In this document: one piece after another, positions 19,301 to 26,450 of the stretch
Layout: every line of letters starts with the position of its first letter
Position numbering within the stretch: position 1 is the stretch's first letter
Assembly: GCF_024436415.1 (NCBI RefSeq)
Contig: NZ_JAFMZQ010000001.1
Span: 2,170,001 to 2,234,000 of the forward strand
DNA length: 64,000 nt
DNA from: Pedobacter deserti
GTDB taxonomy: Bacteria; Bacteroidota; Bacteroidia; Sphingobacteriales; Sphingobacteriaceae
Reading direction: 5' to 3'
The notes under the pieces: model-generated
Told to the model about the DNA's origin: nothing
The model's database searches: none
Seen by the model: the letters and a program-made list of their open reading frames with translations, nothing else
Made by a program: the position numbers and the translations under genes

Positions 19301-19829
19301 TTTCAGAAAAGATATTATCGGAAATGCTGAGCCCAAATTTTATGGGGGGTACACCAACAGCATTACCTACAAAAATCTGAGCCTCATTACGCTGGCGACA
19401 TTCTCATACGGGAACGACATTTTTTATCTGGCTGATACGCAAAACCAGCATGTGGGTACCAAGACCAATAAGGGAATTCGCATCCTCGACAGATGGACGC
19501 CTGAAAATACCGGTTCAAGCCGGCCGCGGCTGGTCCTGGGCAAAACCGGTCTGGTAGGTGCTTCGAGCAACAACGTTTATGATGCCTCTTTCATCAAGCT
19601 GAAGTCTGTTACCCTTAACTACCAGATGCCTAAGGAATGGCTCAACCGCCTGAAAATCGATAACGCTTCCGTGTATGTTTCAGGCACCAACCTGTTTACG
19701 GTCACCAATTACCCCGGCGCCGATCCGGAGGTGTCTAATGATCCGTACAGCCTGATAGGCGGTTACAGCGACGCCGGTGGCTATCCAACCGTTAGGCAAT
19801 TTAGTTTGGGTCTGCGCTGCGGTTTTTAA
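16374..19829 (+). CDS. SusC/RagA-type TonB-dependent transporter with STN domain
   Basis: 1151 residues from the ATG at 16374, placed directly before a signal peptide (hydrophobic core LLLVTLLQVSAGG). Then an STN signalling domain at about 35-105 (TLEQLFREITRQTGFSVFYP), a carboxypeptidase-D-like domain at about 115-195 (GKVTDELGKPLANVNVRL), a TonB box region, and a plug (VVGYGTARRKDLTGSV, IRIRGGTSLSGGNDPLYIID, LKDASATAIYGSRAANGVV). The 22-strand barrel ends in an aromatic residue (LGLRCGF). It imports an oligomeric nutrient with SusD. The STN domain links it to the FecR gene upstream. Substrate not inferable from the window. Confidence 0.95.
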   Translation: MKFYTRWIMRINITAILLLVTLLQVSAGGYSQEVTYIKRKATLEQLFREITRQTGFSVFYPDSRIDKNRSIEAHFNKTPLSAVLGQVFEGTNYTFEIEGKHIIVSSHPGVQQETVKGKVTDELGKPLANVNVRLKASNRATVSDSGGAFEIVVPNGGGTLIFSSIGYITKEQKAVQGMTVAMESAMSQLNETVVVGYGTARRKDLTGSVASVDLGEIRNVPFATVDQALAGKAPGVQVVQADGSPGGVAKIRIRGGTSLSGGNDPLYIIDGIPVQIQNRYLQSAADILSPIESFGADSRNNTVSGAFARGLNSLGGLNINDIETIDILKDASATAIYGSRAANGVVIITTKTGKLNQKPVFEANYYTGLSTAVNEKVLNRDQYIMVLKEAAKNLNDLRAARTPALPPNADATNILSNPNYFGTANTDWLDLVSRTGVTQNADISVRGGGTGSRYYTSIAYNKNNGTVIGTDFTRIGGKINLDNEINRKLRFTTNLDYGFTTNNITNGLYMQALFAPPTVDPYNADGTVKIFDVADNGADSFRGFQNPLLLTKGVNKGNMSMLIGSIAGEYEIVGGLKFRSNVLINHNSYRQTNYIPSTVLVVTSPNSWPASSNNGIATQSQSQSVDLLYENTLTWNKEFNENNRLTLLAGSSWQRLKTSSFSASGQGFPDDVYLNNLSSATLTLPAKGISGQSALLSFYARANYALFERYLFTFTGRSDASSKFPKNNRVGYFPSGGVAWRISDENFLKGTTWIDEIKLRVSAGYTGTQNIGDNMFYTLYRPVSYAGLSGMRPSQLGNDEIKWESSLQKDAGIDFAFFKGRLGGGFSYYEKSTSGVLFPATVASSSGFTGVTANIANIRNRGLELSMRGDFIRNANLQWSGTFNISGNRSKVLALSNDFADPNNPKIYTYGNTVLRVGEPVGLIYGNVFEGIIQTPEEALDYKNRNFYSLYGDLDLVGPGDAKYALGNPIYLQYSDFRKDIIGNAEPKFYGGYTNSITYKNLSLITLATFSYGNDIFYLADTQNQHVGTKTNKGIRILDRWTPENTGSSRPRLVLGKTGLVGASSNNVYDASFIKLKSVTLNYQMPKEWLNRLKIDNASVYVSGTNLFTVTNYPGADPEVSNDPYSLIGGYSDAGGYPTVRQFSLGLRCGF

Positions 19830-19850
19830 GCTGCGCATGATATATATGAA

Positions 19851-21308
19851 ATGATAAATATGGAAATGATGAAGAATAAATTAAAGATATACCTGGTGTT
19901 GCTGATGGTGGCCTCCACGCTGGCCTCCTGTGATAAAGAACTGAGTGCATTGCCCGACAATGAGAAGGTGGATGCCAACGTGATCATCGACCAGGCAACA
20001 GCGCAGATCGCGCTAAATGGCGTGTATTATTCCTTTGCCAATGCTACGCAGGCAAACACTGGCTGGCAGGACCATCAGGTAAAGCCGGGAATGCTTGCCG
20101 GATACCTCGCCTATGGATTTAGTGTTTTCCCTGAAGAGGAAAATAAGAATGCCACACTGACAAGTCTGTTTTGGGACGAATCTTATATTTTACTGAACTC
20201 CGCAAATGGCTTTTTGAAGGGGATTAACGGATTGGCCGACAATAAATTTTCGGGCAACCGGAAAAAGGAGATGATTGCTGAAGCGCGGTTCCTGCGTGCT
20301 TATGCACATTTCCGGCTGCTTACTTTTTATGGCGAATGGTATAAGCCTGAAAGCCCTTTTGGTGTGCTGCTGCGTACTGAGCTTTCAGCGCTGGGCAATA
20401 TCCAGAAGGCGAGGAGCACGGTAAAAGAGAGTTATGATCTTATTCTGTCGGACCTCGACGATGTGATCGCCAATGGCCCTGCGGCCAATCCAAACCACTA
20501 TGTAAGCAAGTGGGCCGGTATGGCGTTGAAACTTAGGGTGCTCACCAACAGAGGGCTGTCCACCGACCATGCCAGTGTGATCAGCTTGGCCGACAACCTG
20601 ATACAGAACGGGCCGTATCAACTTGAACCCAATGCGCAGGATATTTTCAGGAAGAACGGACTGGCGAGTAAGGAAGTGATCCTGGGTGTGAAGCCTCAGG
20701 CAGCCCAGGAAATGGCGGGAATTTCCAAGAGCCGCGATTACCTGCCGGGCGGATCCTTTTTATTTGCCGCCTCCCCGGCACTTAGAAACCTGCTTGCCAA
20801 CGACCCGCGGCAGACATGGGTGGTGGGTGAGCTCAATAGCAGAAGCAACAGGGAGTCTTACTTTTTTACCAAGTACATCACCGCCGGAATGGCGCCTTCG
20901 GTAGTATCTGAAACCGATTATGCGCTGCGGCTCACCGAGACTTACCTTCTCAAAGCGGAAGCTATCGTACGCTCGGGGGGCAACCTGGCCGAGGCCCGCA
21001 CTGCCCTGCATGAAGTACAGGCCAGAGCAGGTATAACGGCCAGCGCCAATTCAGCAGCCTATCTGGCGGTAGAGAACGCGCAGACGCCTCAGGCCATGCT
21101 AATGGAAGTTTATAAGGAGACCGTAAAAAGCCTGGTTGGAGAGGACGGTATGGAGTGGATGGCGTTGCTCAGGCTTCCATTTGAAACAGTAAAAACACTT
21201 AAGCCGACGATAGTCAACCAAACGCAGTACATCCTGCCTGTGCCGCGCACCGAGTTTCTTTATAATCCTGTATTCGGTCTGCAGAACCCAGGATACACCG
21301 CTAACTAA
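19851..21308 (+). CDS. SusD/RagB-family surface lipoprotein
   Basis: 485 residues. Lipoprotein signal with lipobox LASC (Cys near residue 27) after a short hydrophobic stretch. TPR-like SusD fold with LRAYAHFRLLTFYGEWY, LRLTETYLLKAEAIVRSGG and the C-terminal QTQYILPVPRTEF/NPGY pattern. It forms the lid on the SusC barrel. Starts 21 bases after susC. Several in-frame ATGs (19851, 19860, 19866) precede the signal peptide and the exact one is uncertain. Confidence 0.93.
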   Translation: MINMEMMKNKLKIYLVLLMVASTLASCDKELSALPDNEKVDANVIIDQATAQIALNGVYYSFANATQANTGWQDHQVKPGMLAGYLAYGFSVFPEEENKNATLTSLFWDESYILLNSANGFLKGINGLADNKFSGNRKKEMIAEARFLRAYAHFRLLTFYGEWYKPESPFGVLLRTELSALGNIQKARSTVKESYDLILSDLDDVIANGPAANPNHYVSKWAGMALKLRVLTNRGLSTDHASVISLADNLIQNGPYQLEPNAQDIFRKNGLASKEVILGVKPQAAQEMAGISKSRDYLPGGSFLFAASPALRNLLANDPRQTWVVGELNSRSNRESYFFTKYITAGMAPSVVSETDYALRLTETYLLKAEAIVRSGGNLAEARTALHEVQARAGITASANSAAYLAVENAQTPQAMLMEVYKETVKSLVGEDGMEWMALLRLPFETVKTLKPTIVNQTQYILPVPRTEFLYNPVFGLQNPGYTAN

Positions 21309-21318
21309 ACGATTAATA

Positions 21319-22341
21319 ATGAAAATATATATCACCGCAGTACTCTTATTTTGCGGAAGTAGTCTGGCTTTCAGTCAGCAAACAGTAACCATCAAAGGCA
21401 CGGTAAAAAACGATCTGAAGGGCCATAACAAGGTTTACGTGTATGGTGAGGGTATAGAAACCGACACCGCTGAAGTACGCAGCGGATCATTTGAGATCAG
21501 CCTACCATTTACCAAACCCTTTATCCCCTTGTTGTACAGCCAATATGAGGCAGAGGTTAACAAGGCCGTGGCACCTTTTCCGATCATCATCGACCAGCCC
21601 GGCATAGTCCACCTGGAGGGGGCCGACCTCAGCAAGGGCTTCCACACAGGTAAGCTTTCGGGCATGCAGTCGGCGTCCGACTACCAGGCCTACCGTGCAG
21701 GGTATGATAAGGCGGCAGGAGAGGCGGAGAACTTACGGAAGTTTATTGAGAAGCGCCCGGATACCTATCTGGCGGCCTATTTACTGTATGGGAGCAAGGG
21801 CAACCTGGATATGGGGACTTTGGAAAGCCTGTATGCTAAGCTGAAGCCGAATGCGCAGAAATCAGAACTTGGAATTAAGGTTAAGGAATTTATTGCGGGT
21901 GCCAAATCCTCAGCTATAGGAATGGTAGCCAAAGACCTCAGCCTTAGCGGACCTGATGGGCAAACGATAAACCTGAACCAGTTCAGGGGCAAGTATGTCC
22001 TGCTCGATTTCTGGGCAAGCTGGTGCGGGCCTTGTAAGGCTTCTTTTCCGCATATGAAAAAGGTTTACAGCAAATACAAGGGAGATCAGTTTGAGATCTA
22101 CAGCATATCGGTAGATCAGTCGAAAGCAGACTGGCTCAAAGCATTGAAAGAACTGGAACTGCCCTGGACACAGGCGCTCGACCATGATAAGATTGCGTCG
22201 ACCAGTTTCGCGGTATCAGCAGTGCCTACCACTTTTCTGATCGGTCCGGATGGTCGCATACTGATGAAAGATATCGGGTTCGACAGTTCCGGAAATAGTA
22301 CCCTCGAAAAGAAGCTGGCCGAACTCTTTCCCTCGAAATAG
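21319..22341 (+). CDS. TlpA/DUF4369 thioredoxin-like protein
   Basis: 340 residues: signal peptide at 1-19 (CGSSLAFSQQ), an N-terminal DUF4369-like beta domain (about 22-115), a helical spacer, and a ResA/TlpA thioredoxin domain (about 195-335) with WCGPC (Cys236/Cys239) and VSAVPTTFLIGPDGRI. Predicted periplasmic disulfide reductase. It begins ten bases after susD and ends before a strong terminator, so it is the last gene of the ECF-FecR-SusCD unit and probably serves the imported substrate or the maturation of operon products. Confidence 0.9.
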   Translation: MKIYITAVLLFCGSSLAFSQQTVTIKGTVKNDLKGHNKVYVYGEGIETDTAEVRSGSFEISLPFTKPFIPLLYSQYEAEVNKAVAPFPIIIDQPGIVHLEGADLSKGFHTGKLSGMQSASDYQAYRAGYDKAAGEAENLRKFIEKRPDTYLAAYLLYGSKGNLDMGTLESLYAKLKPNAQKSELGIKVKEFIAGAKSSAIGMVAKDLSLSGPDGQTINLNQFRGKYVLLDFWASWCGPCKASFPHMKKVYSKYKGDQFEIYSISVDQSKADWLKALKELELPWTQALDHDKIASTSFAVSAVPTTFLIGPDGRILMKDIGFDSSGNSTLEKKLAELFPSK

Positions 22342-22363
22342 TCGGACGCCACAACCTTTTCCC

Positions 22364-22406
22364 AGCACAGGCAATGGTCTTTACAGTCCAGCCTGTGCTT
22401 TTTTAT
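22364..22406 (+). terminator. intrinsic terminator of the SusCD operon
   Basis: Perfect 9-bp stem AGCACAGGC (22364-22372) / GCCTGTGCT (22391-22399) followed by a run of T. The loop is long (18 bases). It can also serve the convergent small gene at 22416. Confidence 0.75.
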
Positions 22407-22415
22407 AAGACCGTT

Positions 22416-22628
22416 TTACTTTTTGCCCGCACTGGCTACAATCACGATGCCACCCACAAGCAGTATCCCGCCCAGGTAAGGCGGCCAGTTCACACTTTCT
22501 TTTTTGTCGGCCGAGATCTGTATAGGCCCCGCATCCACAACCTTCTCCTTCTTGGTATAAGAAAAGCCGGTCCATATCAGCATAATGGCCCCGATCACAA
22601 TCAAAATCACCCCTATTGTCCTATTCAT
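22416..22628 (-). CDS. small two-span membrane protein
   Basis: 70 residues from the ATG at 22628. Two hydrophobic segments (about 4-22, ILIVIGAIMLIWTGFSY, and about 51-67, LGGILLVGGIVIVAS) joined by a charged loop containing KKEKVV. Resembles small DUF-type inner-membrane proteins common in Bacteroidota. Unknown function. Monocistronic between the SusCD terminator and a divergent outer-membrane gene. Confidence 0.65.
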   Translation of the reverse strand: MNRTIGVILIVIGAIMLIWTGFSYTKKEKVVDAGPIQISADKKESVNWPPYLGGILLVGGIVIVASAGKK

Positions 22629-22744
22629 AGCATTGTTGGTTAAGTTCAATACTTAAACAAGGAAACACAGCATTTGTTTATTGTTGAAGCTTAGCCATGA
22701 ATTACCTGGAAAATTTATATATTCGGTAAGCAAATGAAACCCGT

Positions 22745-23479
22745 ATGAAAAAGACTCTCTCCACCCTGCTTGCCTTAAGCCTGGGTCTGTGTGCGCACGC
22801 ACAAATTACCTTTCAGAAACATATCCGCGTCGGTATTAAAGCAGGTGTAAATGCATCCGTTTTCAGCAAGGATGTCGAACCCTTCGATCCGCATATACCT
22901 GGCTATTATGACACCTTCCAGAACTGGGCGCGCTTTTCAGGCCATGGGGGTGTAACATTCGATTATCATGTTACCGACAGACTTTCTATAGGCGCAGAAT
23001 TGTTATACTCGGGCAGGGGCATGTCTTACCGCGAGGAAAACGACGAGGCTATCATTTATACAGAAGATGGTGAACAACAGGCCTATAATTACTTTAACTA
23101 CAAGATCGATTACATGGAACTGCCTGTAACCGTTCATTATAACGTCCTTTCTCCGGCCACCAATTTACGTCTGGGGATATACGGTGGCTTTGCCAGGGGG
23201 GTAGCCCTGCATAAGCGCACCAAGCTGATCTTCCCGGAGGCCGACGGATACGATAAGCCTGAGAATGAGCAGAACGAACTGATGTACGTAAGGAACTTCA
23301 GCACAAGTGTGATAGGAGGCTTGAAAGTATCGGGAAAATCGCTCAAGACCAACCCCTTTGCTGACATAAGGGCGAGCCAGATGATCAATCCGGTGTTCAA
23401 CAGAAAGTCGGCCCCCAACGGCGGTAACCTCGATACCAGGATGTTTACCTTGTCGCTGGCCGTAGGCGTGCAATTTTAA
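22745..23479 (+). CDS. outer-membrane beta-barrel protein (PorT-like)
   Basis: 244 residues. Signal peptide at 1-20 (LALSLGLCAHAQ), then alternating amphipathic strands: RVGIKAGVNASVF, GVTFDYHVTDRLSIGAELLYSGRG, YMELPVTVHYN, LRLGIYGGFARGVA, ending TLSLAVGVQF with an aromatic terminus. This matches the small eight-stranded PorT/OmpX-like barrel family. Role unknown. Single gene, convergent with the sugar isomerase that follows. Confidence 0.85.
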   Translation: MKKTLSTLLALSLGLCAHAQITFQKHIRVGIKAGVNASVFSKDVEPFDPHIPGYYDTFQNWARFSGHGGVTFDYHVTDRLSIGAELLYSGRGMSYREENDEAIIYTEDGEQQAYNYFNYKIDYMELPVTVHYNVLSPATNLRLGIYGGFARGVALHKRTKLIFPEADGYDKPENEQNELMYVRNFSTSVIGGLKVSGKSLKTNPFADIRASQMINPVFNRKSAPNGGNLDTRMFTLSLAVGVQF

Positions 23480-23513
23480 GGCGCCCATTAACGCTACGCG
23501 TTCAATGCGCAGC

Positions 23514-24467
23514 TTATACGCCTGCTTTTTTGATCACCTCGAGTGTCTTGCGCAGTCCCGTTTCCGCAACTTTCTGCAGGTCCTGCTTGTGATAATTGGG
23601 ATTGTATAGCTCGAGCGACACACAACCTTTAAAGCCGGTAGCCTTCAGGTCGCGCAGAACCTGGGGCAGCGGCAATATGCCGTCGCCCGGATACACCCGG
23701 TGCTCGTCGCCCAACTGCGGGATGGCCGGACTTGCCGGTGCATCGCCAAACTGGAAAATGGCTATCGCGTTGCCATTGAGCATCTTAAGCCCCTCAAAGC
23801 CACCTTCAGAAATATACATATGATAGGTGTCGGGGATGATCTTTGCCTTAGGGTGATTCGCATCCATAGCAATGCCGAGCGCCTGACCCATCGTCTTTAC
23901 CGGCTGGTATTTCACGAAGACCAGGGCAGGCTCCAGGTTGTATTCTTTCAGGCCTATTTCAATGATTTCCCGATAACGGGCAGCCACCCATTTCTGGTCG
24001 TACCCTTCACCGGCAGTGTCCGGTATCGTCTGGATGTGCTGCGAACCAATTGCCGAGGCCATACGCATGCGTTCACGCGTCCCTTTAAGCGATTCTTCAA
24101 AACGCTCGCGGGTAGGCGGCAGGGCATTCCACAAGCCAATAACACTGGGTACAAAAAGACCCAGGTCTTTGATTTCCTTACCAAGATCTTTCAGGTTGCC
24201 TCCCTGTGCCTCATATTCGCGCAGTTCGCCGTCCCAGGGTTCAATTGCATCATAGCCGGCTGCCGCGGCGATTCTCACTTTTTCTTTAAGTGAAGCAGGT
24301 CTTATCGTCGCGGTATCCAGACAAATAGGCCAGGGACTGGCGCCTTTCTGATAACGTTTGTCTTTCGTGTTACCTACAGGCTTAACGCCCGCCAGAGCAT
24401 CGGCTGAGGGCGCTGCGGCAAGTATTCCTGCAGCAGCACCCATATGAATAAAATCCCTTCTGTTCAT
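23514..24467 (-). CDS. TIM-barrel sugar phosphate isomerase/epimerase, exported
   Basis: 317 residues. N-terminal Tat-type signal (MNRRDFIHMGAAAGILAAAP). The rest is an AP-endonuclease-2-like TIM barrel as in xylose-isomerase-like epimerases: GYDAIEPWDG, metal-ligand candidates in LEPALVFVKY, IIPDTYHM, FQFGDAP and the terminal SLELYNPNY. Related to hydroxypyruvate-isomerase-like proteins. Substrate unknown. Its divergent neighbour is absent: the next gene on the same strand (DJ-1 family) starts upstream and may be co-transcribed through the 56-base gap. Confidence 0.87.
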   Translation of the reverse strand: MNRRDFIHMGAAAGILAAAPSADALAGVKPVGNTKDKRYQKGASPWPICLDTATIRPASLKEKVRIAAAAGYDAIEPWDGELREYEAQGGNLKDLGKEIKDLGLFVPSVIGLWNALPPTRERFEESLKGTRERMRMASAIGSQHIQTIPDTAGEGYDQKWVAARYREIIEIGLKEYNLEPALVFVKYQPVKTMGQALGIAMDANHPKAKIIPDTYHMYISEGGFEGLKMLNGNAIAIFQFGDAPASPAIPQLGDEHRVYPGDGILPLPQVLRDLKATGFKGCVSLELYNPNYHKQDLQKVAETGLRKTLEVIKKAGV

Positions 24468-24523
24468 GTTTACAATTGGTTTCGATGCCTAATATACAAT
24501 TAAAACACATCGAATCCAGCGGC

Positions 24524-25210
24524 TTACTCCGCTTCAATCAGCCTGATGAGGGCCTGCGCGGCGGGGCCAGCAGAAAGCGGGTTTTGTCCGGTGACCAGGT
24601 TAGCGTCCGTTTCCACATGGGCCGTAAAGGGTATAAGCGCAGAATCCAGGTCGGCCCCAAGCTCTTTTAATCTAGACTCGAGCTGGTAAGGCACGTTGCC
24701 TGAGCGACCAGTCATCACTTCCTCCGTATCTGTAAAAGCCGTGATGCGTTTCCCGTTCAGGAATCCCGGTTCCAGTTCTTCCACCTTAATCAGCGCGGCA
24801 GGGCCGTGGCATACCAGGCCGACCGGCTTTCCGGCCTTGTAAAAGTCGAGGATAAGCTGCCCGCTTTTTTCGCTGGATGCCAGGTCCCATATCGGTCCGT
24901 GTCCGCCCGGATAAAACACCGCGTCAAAATTATTTGCGTCCACTTCTGCAAGCATCAGCGTGTTTTCAAAAGCACTCTTCGCCGCCTCGTCATCCTGAAA
25001 ACGCCTGTTAGACGCCGTGATGTTTTCCGTGAGCTCACTCAGCGGGTCTACCGGCGGTTTGCCCCCAAGCGGACTCGCCAGTGTGATCTGGTAACCCGCA
25101 TCAATAAATTCATAGTATGGATCAGTGAACTCACCCAGCCAAACACCCGTTTTGCTGTCCGTATTGATCATATCTTCGTGCGACGTAAGCACCATCAGTA
25201 TCTTTTTCAT
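24524..25210 (-). CDS. DJ-1/PfpI family protein (Hsp31-like)
   Basis: 228 residues from the ATG at 25210; the frame extends to a GTG at 25267 but the family begins at MKKILMVLTS. The nucleophile elbow GLVCHGPAAL has Cys134-His135, with FYPGGHGPIWDL (about 99-110) and an acidic residue near 27 for a Cys-His-Glu site. This is the class-I glutamine-amidotransferase-like group that includes Hsp31 (holdase/glyoxalase-type activities reported for relatives). Cytoplasmic. Activity here untested. Confidence 0.88.
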   Translation of the reverse strand: MKKILMVLTSHEDMINTDSKTGVWLGEFTDPYYEFIDAGYQITLASPLGGKPPVDPLSELTENITASNRRFQDDEAAKSAFENTLMLAEVDANNFDAVFYPGGHGPIWDLASSEKSGQLILDFYKAGKPVGLVCHGPAALIKVEELEPGFLNGKRITAFTDTEEVMTGRSGNVPYQLESRLKELGADLDSALIPFTAHVETDANLVTGQNPLSAGPAAQALIRLIEAE

Positions 25211-25328
25211 AAAAAGGATTAACAGGTTAATAATCGTATAACAACCGACACGGCGCAGGGTTTCCACCGTTTAGGTATAATTTCAAAACTTATTTGCCGG
25301 AGGCAATGTTCTATGGCAAAACAGCATC

Positions 25329-25514
25329 ATGAAAAACGATAGAAAAGACGAGGAGCTTCAGATAAAGCATATCGAAGAAGATGAAGAGATCAGATCCGGA
25401 GCGAGGCAGACAGACCAGCTGGAGAAGATGAATGAGAACGCCCAAAACGATGGGACATCGGATGAGGACCAGGCGGGCATTCCGCCAATAACCGAGGTAA
25501 ACGACGGCGACTAA
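25329..25514 (+). CDS. small acidic protein, unknown
   Basis: 61 residues, strongly acidic (about one third Asp/Glu), no hydrophobic core, probably disordered: HIEEDEEIRSGARQ, NENAQNDGTSDEDQAG. Good context for a gene: divergent from the DJ-1 gene and ending so that its TAA shares two bases with the TAG of the convergent Lrp gene. No family recognised. Confidence 0.5.
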   Translation: MKNDRKDEELQIKHIEEDEEIRSGARQTDQLEKMNENAQNDGTSDEDQAGIPPITEVNDGD

Positions 25515-25990
25515 AGCAGATGCTGCATCGGGTAAGCGAGTTCGCGCTTGTTTTCGGCGATTACAAAATGACTTGCATAGCCCTTAACATTCAGGTTGCT
25601 CGTGAGCTTCTTCACCAAAAAATCCTTGTACGCCGCCATATCATTCACTACAACTTTCAATACATAATCAACCTGCCCGGTGGTATGATAGCATTCCATC
25701 ACCTCCGGGTGGGGGGCCATATCTTCCTGAAATGCACTCAGCGCCTCGCAGGAATGATCATTTAACTGCACATTGATAAACACCGTCATCAGGTCGGCAA
25801 ACTTATTGCGGTCTATAAGCACGGTACTGCCAGTAAGGTATCCCAGTTCCTTTAGCCTGTTAAAGCGGGCAAAGATCGTCGACGGCCTTCTTTTTAGACG
25901 TGCGGCAATCTCCTTACTCGAAAGGCGGGCATCCTGCTGCAGAAGGCGGATAATCTCTCTGTCTGTCTGATCCAATGCGGAACTATTCAT
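25511..25990 (-). CDS. Lrp/AsnC-family transcriptional regulator
   Basis: 159 residues. N-terminal winged HTH (DQTDREIIRLLQQDARLSSK, then EIAARLKRRPSTIFARFNRL) and a C-terminal RAM ligand-binding domain (MTVFINVQL, PEVMECYHTTGQVDYVLKVV). Length and layout are those of Lrp/AsnC feast-famine regulators, often amino-acid responsive. Target unknown; the gene is flanked by a small acidic gene and the sigma-4-like gene. Confidence 0.92.
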   Translation of the reverse strand: MNSSALDQTDREIIRLLQQDARLSSKEIAARLKRRPSTIFARFNRLKELGYLTGSTVLIDRNKFADLMTVFINVQLNDHSCEALSAFQEDMAPHPEVMECYHTTGQVDYVLKVVVNDMAAYKDFLVKKLTSNLNVKGYASHFVIAENKRELAYPMQHLL

Positions 25991-26118
25991 ATAACCAGTG
26001 GCTATTGTAAATAATTAAAAAAACACGATTAAGGTCAACACAGCACGGGATGTATGCTACGTACAAATAGATACTATTATTTTGAAACTACCAAATAAAG
26101 CCCGCTGAAATTTTTAGA

Positions 26119-26343
26119 TCAGGCGGTACAGGCGTCTTTAAACCGCTTGCTGAACTGCTTAAGATTGGCCCTGAGTTTCCGCTGGTTCGTTTTTATCCGG
26201 TCTTTTACGACCTGCAGCGGCAAATTCATGGATTCCGCTATTTCCCGGCATTTATAGCCCTCGAAATATTTGATAAAAATAGGGCAGCAGTCGGTTTGGA
26301 CCAGCTGTTCTTCTGCAGATAATTGATTGGAAAGGATGTTCAT
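26119..26343 (-). CDS. stand-alone sigma-region-4-like HTH protein
   Basis: 74 residues from the ATG at 26343. The C-terminal two thirds (FIKYFEGYKCREIAESMNL, then QVVKDRIKTNQRKLRANL) match the helix-turn-helix of ECF sigma region 4, but there is no room for region 2. Divergent from the 901-residue envelope protein; their starts are 107 bases apart, so it could regulate that gene. It might be a relic of a full sigma factor, since the sequence upstream (26344-26450) shows no region 2. Confidence 0.5.
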   Translation of the reverse strand: MNILSNQLSAEEQLVQTDCCPIFIKYFEGYKCREIAESMNLPLQVVKDRIKTNQRKLRANLKQFSKRFKDACTA

Positions 26344-26450
26344 AGGTATATTCGGTAAATGGGTAAGCGCAACATCCAATTTGAACAAAAAATATACCAG
26401 ATACCTTAATATTTATATATTTACCCTGATTATAACCAAAAAATACCCTT

